This document shows positions 1-7,689 of a stretch of 64,000 nucleotides of DNA, in pieces. The DNA lies in assembly GCF_024519315.1 (NCBI RefSeq), contig NZ_JANIIC010000021.1, positions 1-64,000 on the forward strand, written 5' to 3'. Within the stretch, counting starts at the first letter, position 1. Every line of letters begins with the position of its first letter. The notes beneath the pieces were generated by a model. It did no database searches. It worked only from the letters and a program-made list of their open reading frames with translations, and was not told the origin of the DNA. Made by a program: the position numbers and the translations under genes. Origin of the DNA: Streptomyces malaysiensis subsp. samsunensis (lineage in GTDB: Bacteria; Actinomycetota; Actinomycetes; Streptomycetales; Streptomycetaceae).

Positions 1-444
1 CCGGCCGCGTGGGGGGGGCCCGGGGTGGGGCAGCACGGGGGGGCGCCCGCCGCCGGGGACGCGGCCCGCCGCTCCGAGCGGCGGGTGGCCGCGGCGGAGG
101 AGGTGACCCGGGTGCTGGCCGCGCCCGACGCGCGCAGCCGCAGCGGCCGGATGGCGGACGGCTCGACCGGCACGGTGGTGGTCTCGCGCGGGCTGAACCA
201 GGCGGCCTTCCTCGCCTCGGGGCTGCCCGAGCCGCCCGCCGGGCGGATCTACCAGCTGTGGTTCAGCGACGGCGGCACCATGCGCCCGGCCGGTCTGATG
301 GACTCCTCGGGCCGGAGCGCGGCGGCGGTCCTCAGTGGTGCGGTCGGGAAGGCGTCGGCGATGGGGGTGACGATCGAACCGGCCGGAGGGTCGAAGGCGC
401 CGACGAGCGATCCGCTGGTCCTGTTGACGTTCCCCCCGGCGTGA
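1..444 (+). CDS. Anti-sigma factor, RskA-type C-terminal part (5' end outside window)
   Basis: The reading frame is open from the first base, so the N-terminus, probably with a zinc-finger anti-sigma domain and a membrane helix, lies upstream. The visible ~147 residues match the C-terminal extracytoplasmic domain of anti-sigma-K factors: a stretch around VVVSRGLNQAAFLASGLPE, then YQLWF, a GxxxPAGL turn, and a final VTIEPAGGSKAPTSDPL followed by LL. In this family the protein holds an ECF sigma factor at the membrane, and the sigma gene usually lies just upstream. The first ~35 residues are Ala/Gly/Arg-rich, as expected for the linker between helix and domain. Family assignment is good; the partner sigma factor is not visible. 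Confidence 0.8.
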   Translation, partial: PAAWGGPGVGQHGGAPAAGDAARRSERRVAAAEEVTRVLAAPDARSRSGRMADGSTGTVVVSRGLNQAAFLASGLPEPPAGRIYQLWFSDGGTMRPAGLMDSSGRSAAAVLSGAVGKASAMGVTIEPAGGSKAPTSDPLVLLTFPPA

Positions 445-510
445 CGCTTCCCCCGGCGCGACGTCTCCCCCGGCGTGCCGTTTCCCCGGCGTGCCGTTTC
501 CCTCGGCACG
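430..510. repeat. Short degenerate tandem repeat after the anti-sigma gene
   Basis: About four or five imperfect copies of a 16-18 base unit (core CCCCCGGCGTG followed by CCGTTT or ACGCTT) run from the last codons of the anti-sigma gene into the gap before the photolyase gene. It has no clear hairpin. It may be slippage-derived. Confidence 0.5.
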
Positions 511-570
511 AGCGGGCGACATCGGGCGAAATGCGCCGATCCGCGGGGCCGCGTGGGGTAAGGGAGAGGG

Positions 571-1935
571 ATGAGCACGTCCCTCTCCGTCTTCACCTCC
601 GATCTGCGACTGTCCGACAACCCCGTGCTGCGCGGCGCGACGGGCTCCGCGGAGCGGGTCGTTCCGCTGTTCGTCGTGGACCGCGACCTGGCCGGGACCG
701 GGTTCGCCGTCCCCAACCGGGTGGCGTTCCTGGCGGATGCGCTGGCCGACCTCGACGCGGGCCTGCGCAGACGCAGTGGGCGGCTGGTGGTCCGCGAGGG
801 CGAGGCGGTGGCCGAGATCCTGCGGGCGGCGCGGCAGACGGACGCGGACGAGGTGCATATCGCGGGCGGGGTGAGCGGCTACGCCACCCGCCGCGAGCGG
901 CGGCTGCGCGAGGCGCTGGAGGCGGACGGACGGCGGCTGCGGGTGCACGGCGCGGTGGTGACGGCGGTCGAACCGGGCGAGGTGACCCCGGCGGGCAGGG
1001 ACCACTTCGCGGTCTTCACCCCGTACTTCCGCGCCTGGCAGCGGGCCGGGCTCCGGCAGCCGCTCACCGCGCCGCGCACGGTCGATGTGCCGTCCGGGGC
1101 GCGCTCGGAGCCGGTGGCGGCGGTCACCTCGCTCGCCCCGGGCAGCCCCTCCCCCGGGCTGCCCGAGGGCGGGGAGACGGCGGGCCGCCGCCGTATGCGC
1201 TCCTGGTGGCGGTCGGGTTTGAGGAGTTACGCCGACCGGCAGGACGACCTGGCGGGCGACGCGACCTCCCGGCTCTCCCCGTATCTGCACTTCGGCTGTC
1301 TGTCCCCGGCGGAGCTGGTGCACCGGGCGCGGGAGGCGGGCGGACCGGGCGCCGACGCCTTCGTACGGCAGCTGGCCTGGCGGGACTTCCACCATCAGGT
1401 GCTGGCCGCCCGGCCGGACGCCGCGCACGCCGACTACCGCCCGCGGGGTGACCGGTGGCGGGAGGACACCGCGGAGGTCGCGGCCTGGAAGGCGGGGCGC
1501 ACCGGCTATCCGCTGGTCGACGCGGGGATGCGGCAGCTGCGCCACGAGGGCTGGATGCACAACCGGGCGCGGCTGCTGGTGGCGAGCTTCCTCACCAAGA
1601 CGCTCTACCAGGACTGGCGGATCGGCGCCCGGCACTTCCTGGACCTGCTGGTGGACGGGGATGTGGCCAACAACCAGCTGAACTGGCAGTGGGCGGCGGG
1701 CACCGGCACCGACACCCGCCCGAACCGGGTCCTCAACCCGCTGGCGCAGGCCCGGCGGTTCGACCCGGACGGCACGTATGTGCGGCGCTGGGTGCCGGAG
1801 CTGGCCGAGGTGGCGGGCTCCGGCGTCCATACGCCCTGGCGGCTGCCGAAGGCCGAGCGGGACCGGCTGGACTACCCCGACCCGATCGTGGACCTCCAGG
1901 AGGGGCTGGCCCGCTTCCGGCACGCCCGGGAATGA
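571..1935 (+). CDS. phr: Deoxyribodipyrimidine (CPD) photolyase
   Basis: This 454-residue protein is the normal length for a class I photolyase, which uses FADH- and light to split cyclobutane pyrimidine dimers. Residues ~5-130 form the Rossmann-like antenna domain (SVFTSDLRLSDNPVL start). The C-terminal FAD domain carries hallmark blocks: WMHNRARLLVASFLTK at ~328-343 and LVDGDVANNQLNWQWAAG at ~360-377, with TRPNRVLNP after it. These include the conserved Trp and Asn positions that hold the flavin and lesion. The start ATG follows AGGGAGAGGG. It stands alone, convergent with the pterin dehydratase. A cryptochrome is less likely given the conserved photolyase blocks. Confidence 0.93.
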   Translation: MSTSLSVFTSDLRLSDNPVLRGATGSAERVVPLFVVDRDLAGTGFAVPNRVAFLADALADLDAGLRRRSGRLVVREGEAVAEILRAARQTDADEVHIAGGVSGYATRRERRLREALEADGRRLRVHGAVVTAVEPGEVTPAGRDHFAVFTPYFRAWQRAGLRQPLTAPRTVDVPSGARSEPVAAVTSLAPGSPSPGLPEGGETAGRRRMRSWWRSGLRSYADRQDDLAGDATSRLSPYLHFGCLSPAELVHRAREAGGPGADAFVRQLAWRDFHHQVLAARPDAAHADYRPRGDRWREDTAEVAAWKAGRTGYPLVDAGMRQLRHEGWMHNRARLLVASFLTKTLYQDWRIGARHFLDLLVDGDVANNQLNWQWAAGTGTDTRPNRVLNPLAQARRFDPDGTYVRRWVPELAEVAGSGVHTPWRLPKAERDRLDYPDPIVDLQEGLARFRHARE

Positions 1936-1967
1936 CCTCCGAGGTCAGCCCGGACCTCTGGGGTCCG
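1934..1967. terminator. Possible bidirectional terminator between convergent genes
   Basis: Two short palindromes sit in the 41-base gap between the photolyase and pterin dehydratase genes: GACCTC-C-GAGGTC and CGGACC-tctgg-GGTCCG. No T-run follows, which is usual in Streptomyces. Each stem is only 6 bp, so this is tentative. Confidence 0.4.
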
Positions 1968-1976
1968 TACGGCCGG

Positions 1977-2288
1977 TCAGTCGGCGCGGGCGCCGTGCTG
2001 CGGGGCGATCTCCTCGATCCGGCCGGCGAGCTCGAAGTCGAGCGCGGTCACCTTGCCGCCGACGCTGTGGGTGTTCACCGAGACGCCGACCTTGTTGTAG
2101 CCGAGGGTCAGATCGGAGTGGTGGTCGAGCTCCTCCTGGATCGTGGCGATCTCCGCCACCAGCCCGGCCGCCTGCGGATGGCCCTTGAAGACATACGTCC
2201 GTGAGAGCCGGTCGTCCGCGAACGACCAGCCGGGAAGCGGCTCCAGACGGCGCTGGATCTCCTGCTCTGTGAGCGGCTGGACCGCCAT
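1977..2288 (-). CDS. Pterin-4a-carbinolamine dehydratase (4a-hydroxytetrahydrobiopterin dehydratase)
   Basis: This small 103-residue protein has the full family pattern: an N-terminal LTEQEIQRRLEPLPGW, a central EEL-DHHSDL motif carrying the paired catalytic histidines, and YNKVGVSVNTHSVGG near the end. The enzyme dehydrates the 4a-hydroxypterin formed by aromatic amino acid hydroxylases. In bacteria without such hydroxylases it can have other pterin roles, and none is visible in the window. The start chosen (MAVQPLTEQ) has AAGGGA upstream and matches the usual family start; 18 further in-frame codons upstream look non-coding. It is divergent from the MmyB-type regulator, separated by 80 bases. 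Confidence 0.92.
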   Translation of the reverse strand: MAVQPLTEQEIQRRLEPLPGWSFADDRLSRTYVFKGHPQAAGLVAEIATIQEELDHHSDLTLGYNKVGVSVNTHSVGGKVTALDFELAGRIEEIAPQHGARAD

Positions 2289-2368
2289 GACACATCCCTT
2301 CGTCGCGGGTGACCGGTGGCCCCTCCACCCTGCCATGGGCACCGCCCGCCGTCGGCTACCTTCGGCTC

Positions 2369-3172
2369 ATGACGACTGCCGCGCCGCCCCGGGTGGGCAC
2401 ACTGCTGCGCGAGTGGCGGGACCGCCGCCGGATCAGCCAGCTGGAGCTCGCGCTGCGCGCCGACTCCTCCGCCCGTCACATCAGCTTCATCGAGACCGGC
2501 CGGTCGCGGCCCAGCCAGGAGATGGTGCTCCGGCTCGCCGACCATCTCGACGTCCCCGTCCGCGAGCGCAACGCCCTGCTGATCGCCGCCGGTTACGCCC
2601 CGCACTATCCGGAGCGGTCGGTGGACGACCCGTCGATGAACGCCCTGCGCGAATCCCTGGAGCGGCTGCTGACCGGCTATGAGCCGTTTCCCGCGCTGGT
2701 GGTGGACGGCACCTATCAGGTGCTGGCGGCCAACGGGGGTATCGCGGCGCTCCTGGAAGGGGTGGCGGACCATCTGCTGAAGCCCCCGCTGAACGCGATG
2801 CGCCTCACCCTCCACCCCGAGGGGCTCGCCCCGCGCATCCGCAACCTCCGCGAATGGCGCGGCCATCTGCTGGACCAGATGGACCGGCAGCTGGCGCTGA
2901 TGCGCTCCTCGCCGCTGCGCGCGCTGTACGACGAGGTGGCCGCCTATCCGCTGCCCGAGACCGGCGGCCGGGAGACGGCGACCGCCGGTGACACCCCGCC
3001 CTTCGCCCTGCCGATGATGATCGAGCACGGCGGGCGGGTGCTGTCGTTCATCTCGACGATCGCGACCTTCAACACCCCCATGGACGTCACGGTCTCCGAG
3101 CTGGCCATCGAGACCTTCCTCCCGGCCGACCCGGAGACCGCCGCCGCCCTGGGCGGGTTCAGCCGGTCGTAG
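2369..3172 (+). CDS. XRE-family regulator with MmyB-like ligand-binding domain
   Basis: This 267-residue protein has an N-terminal Cro/C1 helix-turn-helix (residues ~8-68, LLREWRDRRRISQLELAL then SFIETGRSRPSQEMVLRLA) followed by a PAS-like MmyB domain (~90-260, with YQVLAANGGIAALLEGV and NAMRLTLHPEGLAPRI). Proteins of this class bind fatty-acid-like ligands in their C-terminal pocket and usually control an adjacent oxidoreductase. Here the neighbours are a divergent pterin dehydratase and a convergent SnoaL-like gene, so its target is unclear. The start at MTTAAPPRV is chosen because the fold begins there; the 20 in-frame codons upstream overlap the divergent promoter region. Confidence 0.9.
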   Translation: MTTAAPPRVGTLLREWRDRRRISQLELALRADSSARHISFIETGRSRPSQEMVLRLADHLDVPVRERNALLIAAGYAPHYPERSVDDPSMNALRESLERLLTGYEPFPALVVDGTYQVLAANGGIAALLEGVADHLLKPPLNAMRLTLHPEGLAPRIRNLREWRGHLLDQMDRQLALMRSSPLRALYDEVAAYPLPETGGRETATAGDTPPFALPMMIEHGGRVLSFISTIATFNTPMDVTVSELAIETFLPADPETAAALGGFSRS

Positions 3173-3530
3173 GGACCCGGTCCAGGAAGCCGAGGACGGT
3201 GCGGATCCGGCCGTCCTCGGCCAGGGTGATCACATCGGTCGCGGCGACCGGCGCCGAGCCGTCGGCCGTGGAGACCAGCTCCCAGCTGAAGCGGGCCATG
3301 TCGTGGTGGCCGTCCACGGCGCCGGTGAGCCGGAACTCGCAGCCGGGGAACTGCTTCTGGGCCCCGGCGATGACGGCGGCCAGCTGCTCATGGCCGCGCG
3401 CCTCCGCCAGCGGGTCGGTGTAGCCGCCGTCCTCGGTCCAGGCCGCGGCGACGGCCTTGGCGACGGCCTCGGGGCCGGTGGCGTTCCATGCCTCGAAGTA
3501 GCGGGCGACGGCGGTGTCGTACTGCGTCAT
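3159..3530 (-). CDS. SnoaL-like / NTF2-fold protein
   Basis: The 123-residue protein fits the SnoaL-like domain: YFEAWNATGPEAVAKAV, AWTEDGGYTDPLAEARGHE, then RFSWELV and a C-terminal VITLAEDGRIRTVLGFLDR. Members are small cone-shaped proteins, either polyketide cyclases or binding and isomerase proteins of unknown substrate. Nothing nearby suggests polyketide chemistry, so only the fold is called. GGAGG lies 8 bases before the ATG. Its 3' end overlaps the MmyB-type regulator by 14 bases tail to tail. Confidence 0.8.
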   Translation of the reverse strand: MTQYDTAVARYFEAWNATGPEAVAKAVAAAWTEDGGYTDPLAEARGHEQLAAVIAGAQKQFPGCEFRLTGAVDGHHDMARFSWELVSTADGSAPVAATDVITLAEDGRIRTVLGFLDRVPTTG

Positions 3531-3727
3531 CTGGTCACTCCTCCATTGAAATGCCCTGGTTGGCATCGGATCCCGGACCGGAGGGCGCCAGCCCGGAACC
3601 CGATGCCTCAACCCTGCCGCCGCCGCGCGCGGGGGTCGATTACCGCCCAGGTAATGGAGGTGCGGAAGCCCCTGGCGCATACCGCCCGGAGGTGGCTCAG
3701 GAGCGCTGTGACTCCACCAGCGCGATG

Positions 3728-3945
3728 GTCGCCCAACGGCCCGAAGAACGACCCTCCCAGCGGCCGGACCAGAAAGGCCACCGGGAAAGTCGCGAGGGAG
3801 GAGAGCACCTGGGCCGTGCCATTTCCGGGCGGGAAGAACACTTTGCCGACGGTGACCGCGCGACAGCGGCGCTCATGGCCTGCCCGGCGTGCCACAGGCC
3901 ACCCATGACGAGGGCCACGGCGCTCCAGGAACGTTCGACCCCGGC
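3728..3945 (-). pseudogene. Decayed N-terminal remnant of an MHS-family (ProP-like) MFS transporter
   Basis: Within the 547-base gap between the SnoaL and PEP-mutase genes, one minus-strand frame reads VGKVFFPPGNGTAQVLSSL followed by ATFPVAFLVRPLGGSFFGPLGD. This is the first-loop and second-helix signature of metabolite:H+ symporters of the ProP/MHS group. Just upstream, in a different frame, WSAVALVMGGLW resembles the first helix, which implies a frameshift. After the GPLGD motif the similarity stops; the normal continuation (RIGR and ten more helices) is missing. There is no usable start. I read it as a dead fragment of roughly 70 codons. The rest of the gap (3531-3727 and 3946-4077) shows nothing recognisable. 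Confidence 0.65.
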
Positions 3946-4077
3946 CCGAGCAGGGCCGGGCATCTTCAGGAAAACGCGGCGGGTTGCTTTACCGTTTCTT
4001 GGCCTTCCCCAGACCTATCCCGCGCAGACGTGACACCGTGCCGCAACGCCGAAAGGCACCGAACTCAAGGGGACATC

Positions 4078-4941
4078 ATGCGCTACGGCAATGCCCTCCG
4101 AAATGCCGTCAGTTCGCCTCCCACCACTCCTCTCATCGGCATCTACGACATGTACTCGGCGTCCATCGCCGCACAGCACTACAACGGCTTCTTCGTATCC
4201 GGATTCGGGTTCGCCGCATCGCATTACGGGCTTCCCGATATCGGCTTCATCGCCTGGCCCGACATGCTCGCCTTCGTGGAGCGGCTGCGGCTCGCCTTCC
4301 CCGAACACCATCTGCTCGTGGACATCGACGACGGCTATGTGGACGCCGAGGTCGCCTGCCATGTGGTGCAGCGGCTGGAGCGCACCGGGGCTTCCGGGGT
4401 GATCCTGGAGGACCAGCGGCGCCCGCGCCGCTGCGGCCACGCGGACGGCAAGCTGATCCTCCCGCTCGAGGAGTACCTCGAAAAGCTCCAGCTGGTGCTG
4501 AGCAGCAGGAAGGACATGGTGGTGGTGGCGCGGACGGACGCCACCGAGGAGTCCGAGATCCTGCGCCGGGCGGCCGCGCTGGCGGAGACCGAAGCGGATG
4601 TCGTCCTCGTGGACGGGGTGCGCAGCGTGGAGTGGATCCGCAAGGTCCGCACGGTCATCGGCGACAAACCCCTGCTGTTCAACCAGATCGCGGGCGGGAA
4701 GTCGCCGAGGCTCTCCCTGTCCGAGCTGACCGAACTGGGGGTGGATGTCGCCATCTACAGCACACCCTGTCTGTTCGCCGCCCATGGGGCGATCGACGGG
4801 GCGCTGAGCGATCTCAAAACGGCGGACGGGCGGCTGCCGGACGCCCGGAAGTCCGGATCCATCGGGGTCAAGGGCGCCACGGAGCTGCTGGAGAAGAACA
4901 TCAGCAGGCACCATGGGGTCCTTCGTCCCGCCAGGGTCTGA
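4078..4941 (+). CDS. Isocitrate lyase / PEP mutase family enzyme
   Basis: The 287-residue TIM-barrel protein carries the superfamily features: LIGIYDMYSASIAAQ start, metal-binding DIDDG at 82-86, ILEDQ around 110-113, and RRCGH at 117-121, the K[KR]CGH loop that bears the catalytic Cys in isocitrate lyase-like members. PEP mutase itself, and carboxyphosphonoenolpyruvate and methylisocitrate members, differ around this loop, so the exact reaction (C-C or P-C bond cleavage on a 2- or 3-carbon acid) is not assigned. AAGGGG lies 7 bases before the ATG. It is followed after 14 bases by a secreted protein and then a carrier, which may form one operon. Confidence 0.85.
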   Translation: MRYGNALRNAVSSPPTTPLIGIYDMYSASIAAQHYNGFFVSGFGFAASHYGLPDIGFIAWPDMLAFVERLRLAFPEHHLLVDIDDGYVDAEVACHVVQRLERTGASGVILEDQRRPRRCGHADGKLILPLEEYLEKLQLVLSSRKDMVVVARTDATEESEILRRAAALAETEADVVLVDGVRSVEWIRKVRTVIGDKPLLFNQIAGGKSPRLSLSELTELGVDVAIYSTPCLFAAHGAIDGALSDLKTADGRLPDARKSGSIGVKGATELLEKNISRHHGVLRPARV

Positions 4942-4955
4942 GCCGAGGACGCGAT

Positions 4956-5399
4956 ATGCCCTCATTCCTCGGGCCCGGCCCCGGCCGCCACCGTAAGCCG
5001 GGCAAGGACACCGGCTCGCCCCGCCCGTCCGGCTCGCCCCGTCCGTCCAGGGCCGGGTTCGTCCTCGCGGCCGCCGCGAGTCTGCTGTGCGCGGTCCCCG
5101 CCACGGCCACGACCCCACCCGCGGGCGGCACCCGGCGGGACGACTGCGGGCCTGACCACACTCCCGCGGTCGTCACCGGGCCGCACAGCGGTCTGGTGGT
5201 CATCGACAACTCCGGTGCGGACTCCTGGCTGGAGGTCGACCGCACCCTCAACACCCTGCTGCTGAGCCGTGGCACGGCGGGCAGCGATCACGACGGGGGC
5301 GGCGGCGCCATCGACATCCTGGCCGGCGACATCGCCGGCGCGGATCGGGTGCTGCCGCAGATCGGCCATCCCCCGTGGCAGGACGGAAGCGGTGATTGA
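4956..5399 (+). CDS. Predicted secreted protein, no recognised domain
   Basis: This 147-residue protein has a long Pro/Arg/Gly-rich N-region (about 32 residues) then a hydrophobic stretch (AGFVLAAAASLLCAVPATA), so it is probably exported or membrane-anchored. The mature part includes HSGLVVIDNSGADSWLEVDR and a Gly/Asp-rich patch; I do not recognise the family. Third codon positions are strongly G/C, which supports real coding. It begins 14 bases after the PEP-mutase-family gene, and its last 8 bases overlap the start of the symporter-like gene, so the three are likely co-transcribed. Confidence 0.6.
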   Translation: MPSFLGPGPGRHRKPGKDTGSPRPSGSPRPSRAGFVLAAAASLLCAVPATATTPPAGGTRRDDCGPDHTPAVVTGPHSGLVVIDNSGADSWLEVDRTLNTLLLSRGTAGSDHDGGGGAIDILAGDIAGADRVLPQIGHPPWQDGSGD

Positions 5400-6438
5400 G
5401 GTGGGGCGGAAGTCCTGGCCACTGTCGTGGCCGGGCCGGCTCGGGAGGGCGGTGGACCCCTATGTCGCCGCCCTCCTCGGGACGGTCGCGCTGGCGGCGC
5501 TGCTGCCCGCGAGCGGGGCGGCGGCCACGGCCGTCGGCAGCGCCGCGGACATCGCGATCGGGCTGCTCTTCTTCCTCTACGGTTCGCGGCTGTCCACCCG
5601 TGAGGCGCTGGGCGGACTGCGGCAGTGGAGACTGCACCTGGTGGTGGGCGCGAGCACCTTCGTGCTCTTCCCGCTGCTGGGGCTGGCCGCGGGCGGCCTC
5701 GCCCCGTTCCTCCTCACCGACCGGCTCTACACCGGTCTGCTCTTCCTGTGTGTCGTGCCCTCGACCGTCCAGTCCTCGGTCGCGCTCACCTCCACCGCCC
5801 GGGGCAATGTCCCGGCCGCCATCTGCGCGGGCACGTACTCCAGCCTGCTCGGCATGATCGTCACCCCGCTGCTCGCGGCGTGGCTGATCGGCTCGGACGT
5901 CCGCTTCTCGGCCGACGGGCTGCTGGCCATCGCCACCCAGCTGCTGCTCCCCTTCCTGGCCGGGCAGGCGCTGCGCCGCTGGACCGCGTCCTTCATCGGC
6001 CGCCACAAGAAGGTGCTCGCCCTCCTGGACCGGGGCTCGATCCTGCTGGTGGTCTACACGGCGTTCAGCCGGGGCATGACGGAGGGCCTCTGGAACCAGA
6101 TCACCCCGGCCCGGCTGTTCGGGCTGCTGGGGCTGGCCGGGGCGGTGCTGGGGCTGGCCCTCACCACGACGTCGTTCGCCGCACGGCGGCTGGGCTTCGG
6201 CCGGGAGGACCGCGTCACCATCGTCTTCTGCGGCTCCAACAAATCCCTGGCCACGGGGTTGCCCATGGCCGCGGTGCTGTTCGGTGACGCGGCCGGGCCG
6301 GTGATCCTGCCGCTGATGCTCTTCCACCAGCTGCAATTGATGGTGTGCGCGATCATCGCGGGCCGCTGGTCCCGCCGGGCGCCGGAGGCCGCCACGGCTT
6401 CCGGCGAGCGTGTCCAGATCCCCGAGTCGACCGGGTAG
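5392..6438 (+). CDS. Bile acid:sodium symporter family transporter (SBF-like)
   Basis: The 348-residue protein has about ten hydrophobic segments and the motifs of the SBF-like/YfeH branch: IGLLFFLYGSRLS, FLCVVPSTVQSSVALTS, NVPAAICAG, and near the C-terminus FCGSNKSLATGLPMA. The family transports organic anions with Na+. The GTG start is chosen because it gives VIEVGRKSWPLSW with GGACGGAAG just upstream and overlaps the end of the preceding gene by 8 bases. The 3' end overlaps the convergent phosphatase gene by 86 bases. With a PEP-mutase-family enzyme two genes upstream, it may move a small organic acid; that is inference only. Confidence 0.85.
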   Translation: MIEVGRKSWPLSWPGRLGRAVDPYVAALLGTVALAALLPASGAAATAVGSAADIAIGLLFFLYGSRLSTREALGGLRQWRLHLVVGASTFVLFPLLGLAAGGLAPFLLTDRLYTGLLFLCVVPSTVQSSVALTSTARGNVPAAICAGTYSSLLGMIVTPLLAAWLIGSDVRFSADGLLAIATQLLLPFLAGQALRRWTASFIGRHKKVLALLDRGSILLVVYTAFSRGMTEGLWNQITPARLFGLLGLAGAVLGLALTTTSFAARRLGFGREDRVTIVFCGSNKSLATGLPMAAVLFGDAAGPVILPLMLFHQLQLMVCAIIAGRWSRRAPEAATASGERVQIPESTG

Positions 6439-7567
6439 CGGGAGGAGGAGCGGGCGGCGCCCAGGCACATCGGGCGATCACCACGATGGCCGCGTCGTCG
6501 TTGACGGCCCCGCCGGTGTGCCGGAGCAGATCGGCGTGGAGATAGTCCACCAGCGACTGCGGGCTGCCGCCCTTCCAGCACGCGAGCCGTTCGGGCAGCG
6601 GATAGAAGGCGCCGCTCTCGTCCCGGGCCTCCACGACGCCGTCGGTGTGCAGCACCAGAAGGTCGCCGTACTCGAAGCGGAACATCTCGACCTGGAAGTC
6701 GCCCTCCTCGGGCGGCTCCATGCCCAGCGGCACCGCGGGCTCGCGCACGTCCAGCGTCGCGATCTCGCCCTTGTGGAGCAGCAGGGGTGAGGGATGTCCG
6801 CAGTTCACCATCCCGGTCACCGGGCCGTCGTCGTAGACGTCCAGCATCACCGCGGTCACGAAGGACTCCAGGGACTTCCGCTCGTCACCGCCGGTCTGCT
6901 GCCAGTTCCAGCACATGGCGCTGCCCAGGTGGGTGGCGATGCCCGGCAGTGAGAGATTGTGGTAGGCCGACCCCTGGAAGGCCCCGATCAGCACGGCGGC
7001 GTCGCCGACCGCGGCCAGCCCCTTTCCCCGTACGTCCCCGATGACCAGCCGGGTCGCCCGCTCGGTGCGGACGGCCGCGTACAGATCACCGCCGATCTGG
7101 GCCTCCTCGTCGGAAGCGAGATACAGCGAGGCGATATTCAGCTCCCCGATCCGTTCGGGGAGCGGCCGCAACAGCACCTCCTGCGCCGCCACGGCCACCG
7201 AACGGACCTGTCTCAGCCGGCGTCGGTGCCGGTCGGTGGCATAGCGGAAGCTCGTCACCAGCCCGGATATCAAGAACAGGGCGACGATCTGCGCCTGGTG
7301 GTTGGAGGTCTCCAGACCGCCGTGGAACACACCGATGATGATCTGGGCCACCACCGCGAGGGAGCCGATCGCGGCGGTTCCGCCCGCGCCCGCGAAGGAC
7401 GCGGTGATCGCGGGTGCCGCGATCAGAAAGGGGCCGAGGTGGACGGTCGGCGGCATGTGGAGGTCGATCACCGTGACCGCGAGGATGATGACGAGCGGGA
7501 CGGCGAACAGCGCCCGGCTCGACCGCGAATCCCCACCGATACGGGTGAGGTCGGGCGGAACGCGCAT
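6353..7567 (-). CDS. Membrane PP2C/SpoIIE-family protein phosphatase
   Basis: 404 residues: four to five membrane helices (~20-130) followed by a cytoplasmic SpoIIE phosphatase domain (~150-370). Domain motifs seen: YLASDEEAQIGGDLYAAV, RLVIGDVRGKGLAAV, MVNCGHPSPLLL, LLVLHTDGVVEARD and VNDDAAIVVIARC, which include the metal-binding aspartates. Such proteins dephosphorylate anti-anti-sigma factors or related Ser/Thr phosphoproteins. The start ATG has an excellent AAGGAGG six bases upstream. The last ~35 residues are Pro/Arg-rich, beyond the domain, and overlap the convergent symporter gene. It follows the 777-residue gene on the same strand at 122 bases. Confidence 0.92.
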   Translation of the reverse strand: MRVPPDLTRIGGDSRSSRALFAVPLVIILAVTVIDLHMPPTVHLGPFLIAAPAITASFAGAGGTAAIGSLAVVAQIIIGVFHGGLETSNHQAQIVALFLISGLVTSFRYATDRHRRRLRQVRSVAVAAQEVLLRPLPERIGELNIASLYLASDEEAQIGGDLYAAVRTERATRLVIGDVRGKGLAAVGDAAVLIGAFQGSAYHNLSLPGIATHLGSAMCWNWQQTGGDERKSLESFVTAVMLDVYDDGPVTGMVNCGHPSPLLLHKGEIATLDVREPAVPLGMEPPEEGDFQVEMFRFEYGDLLVLHTDGVVEARDESGAFYPLPERLACWKGGSPQSLVDYLHADLLRHTGGAVNDDAAIVVIARCAWAPPAPPPATRSTRGSGHARRKPWRPPAPGGTSGPR

Positions 7568-7689
7568 ATCTCCTCCTTACACCCGATACGGGCGGGCGCC
7601 GAAACCGCGTCCACGAGATGGTCGCGGTACGCGCTCGGACGACGCGGCGTCCGCGCCCTCCGGCGCCCGGCTCTCGCGCCGCGCCGAAA

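Noticed and set aside
19..1451. Frame spanning the anti-sigma end and photolyase gene
   Set aside because: Out of frame with both recognisable proteins; composition is Gly/Arg/Ala only.
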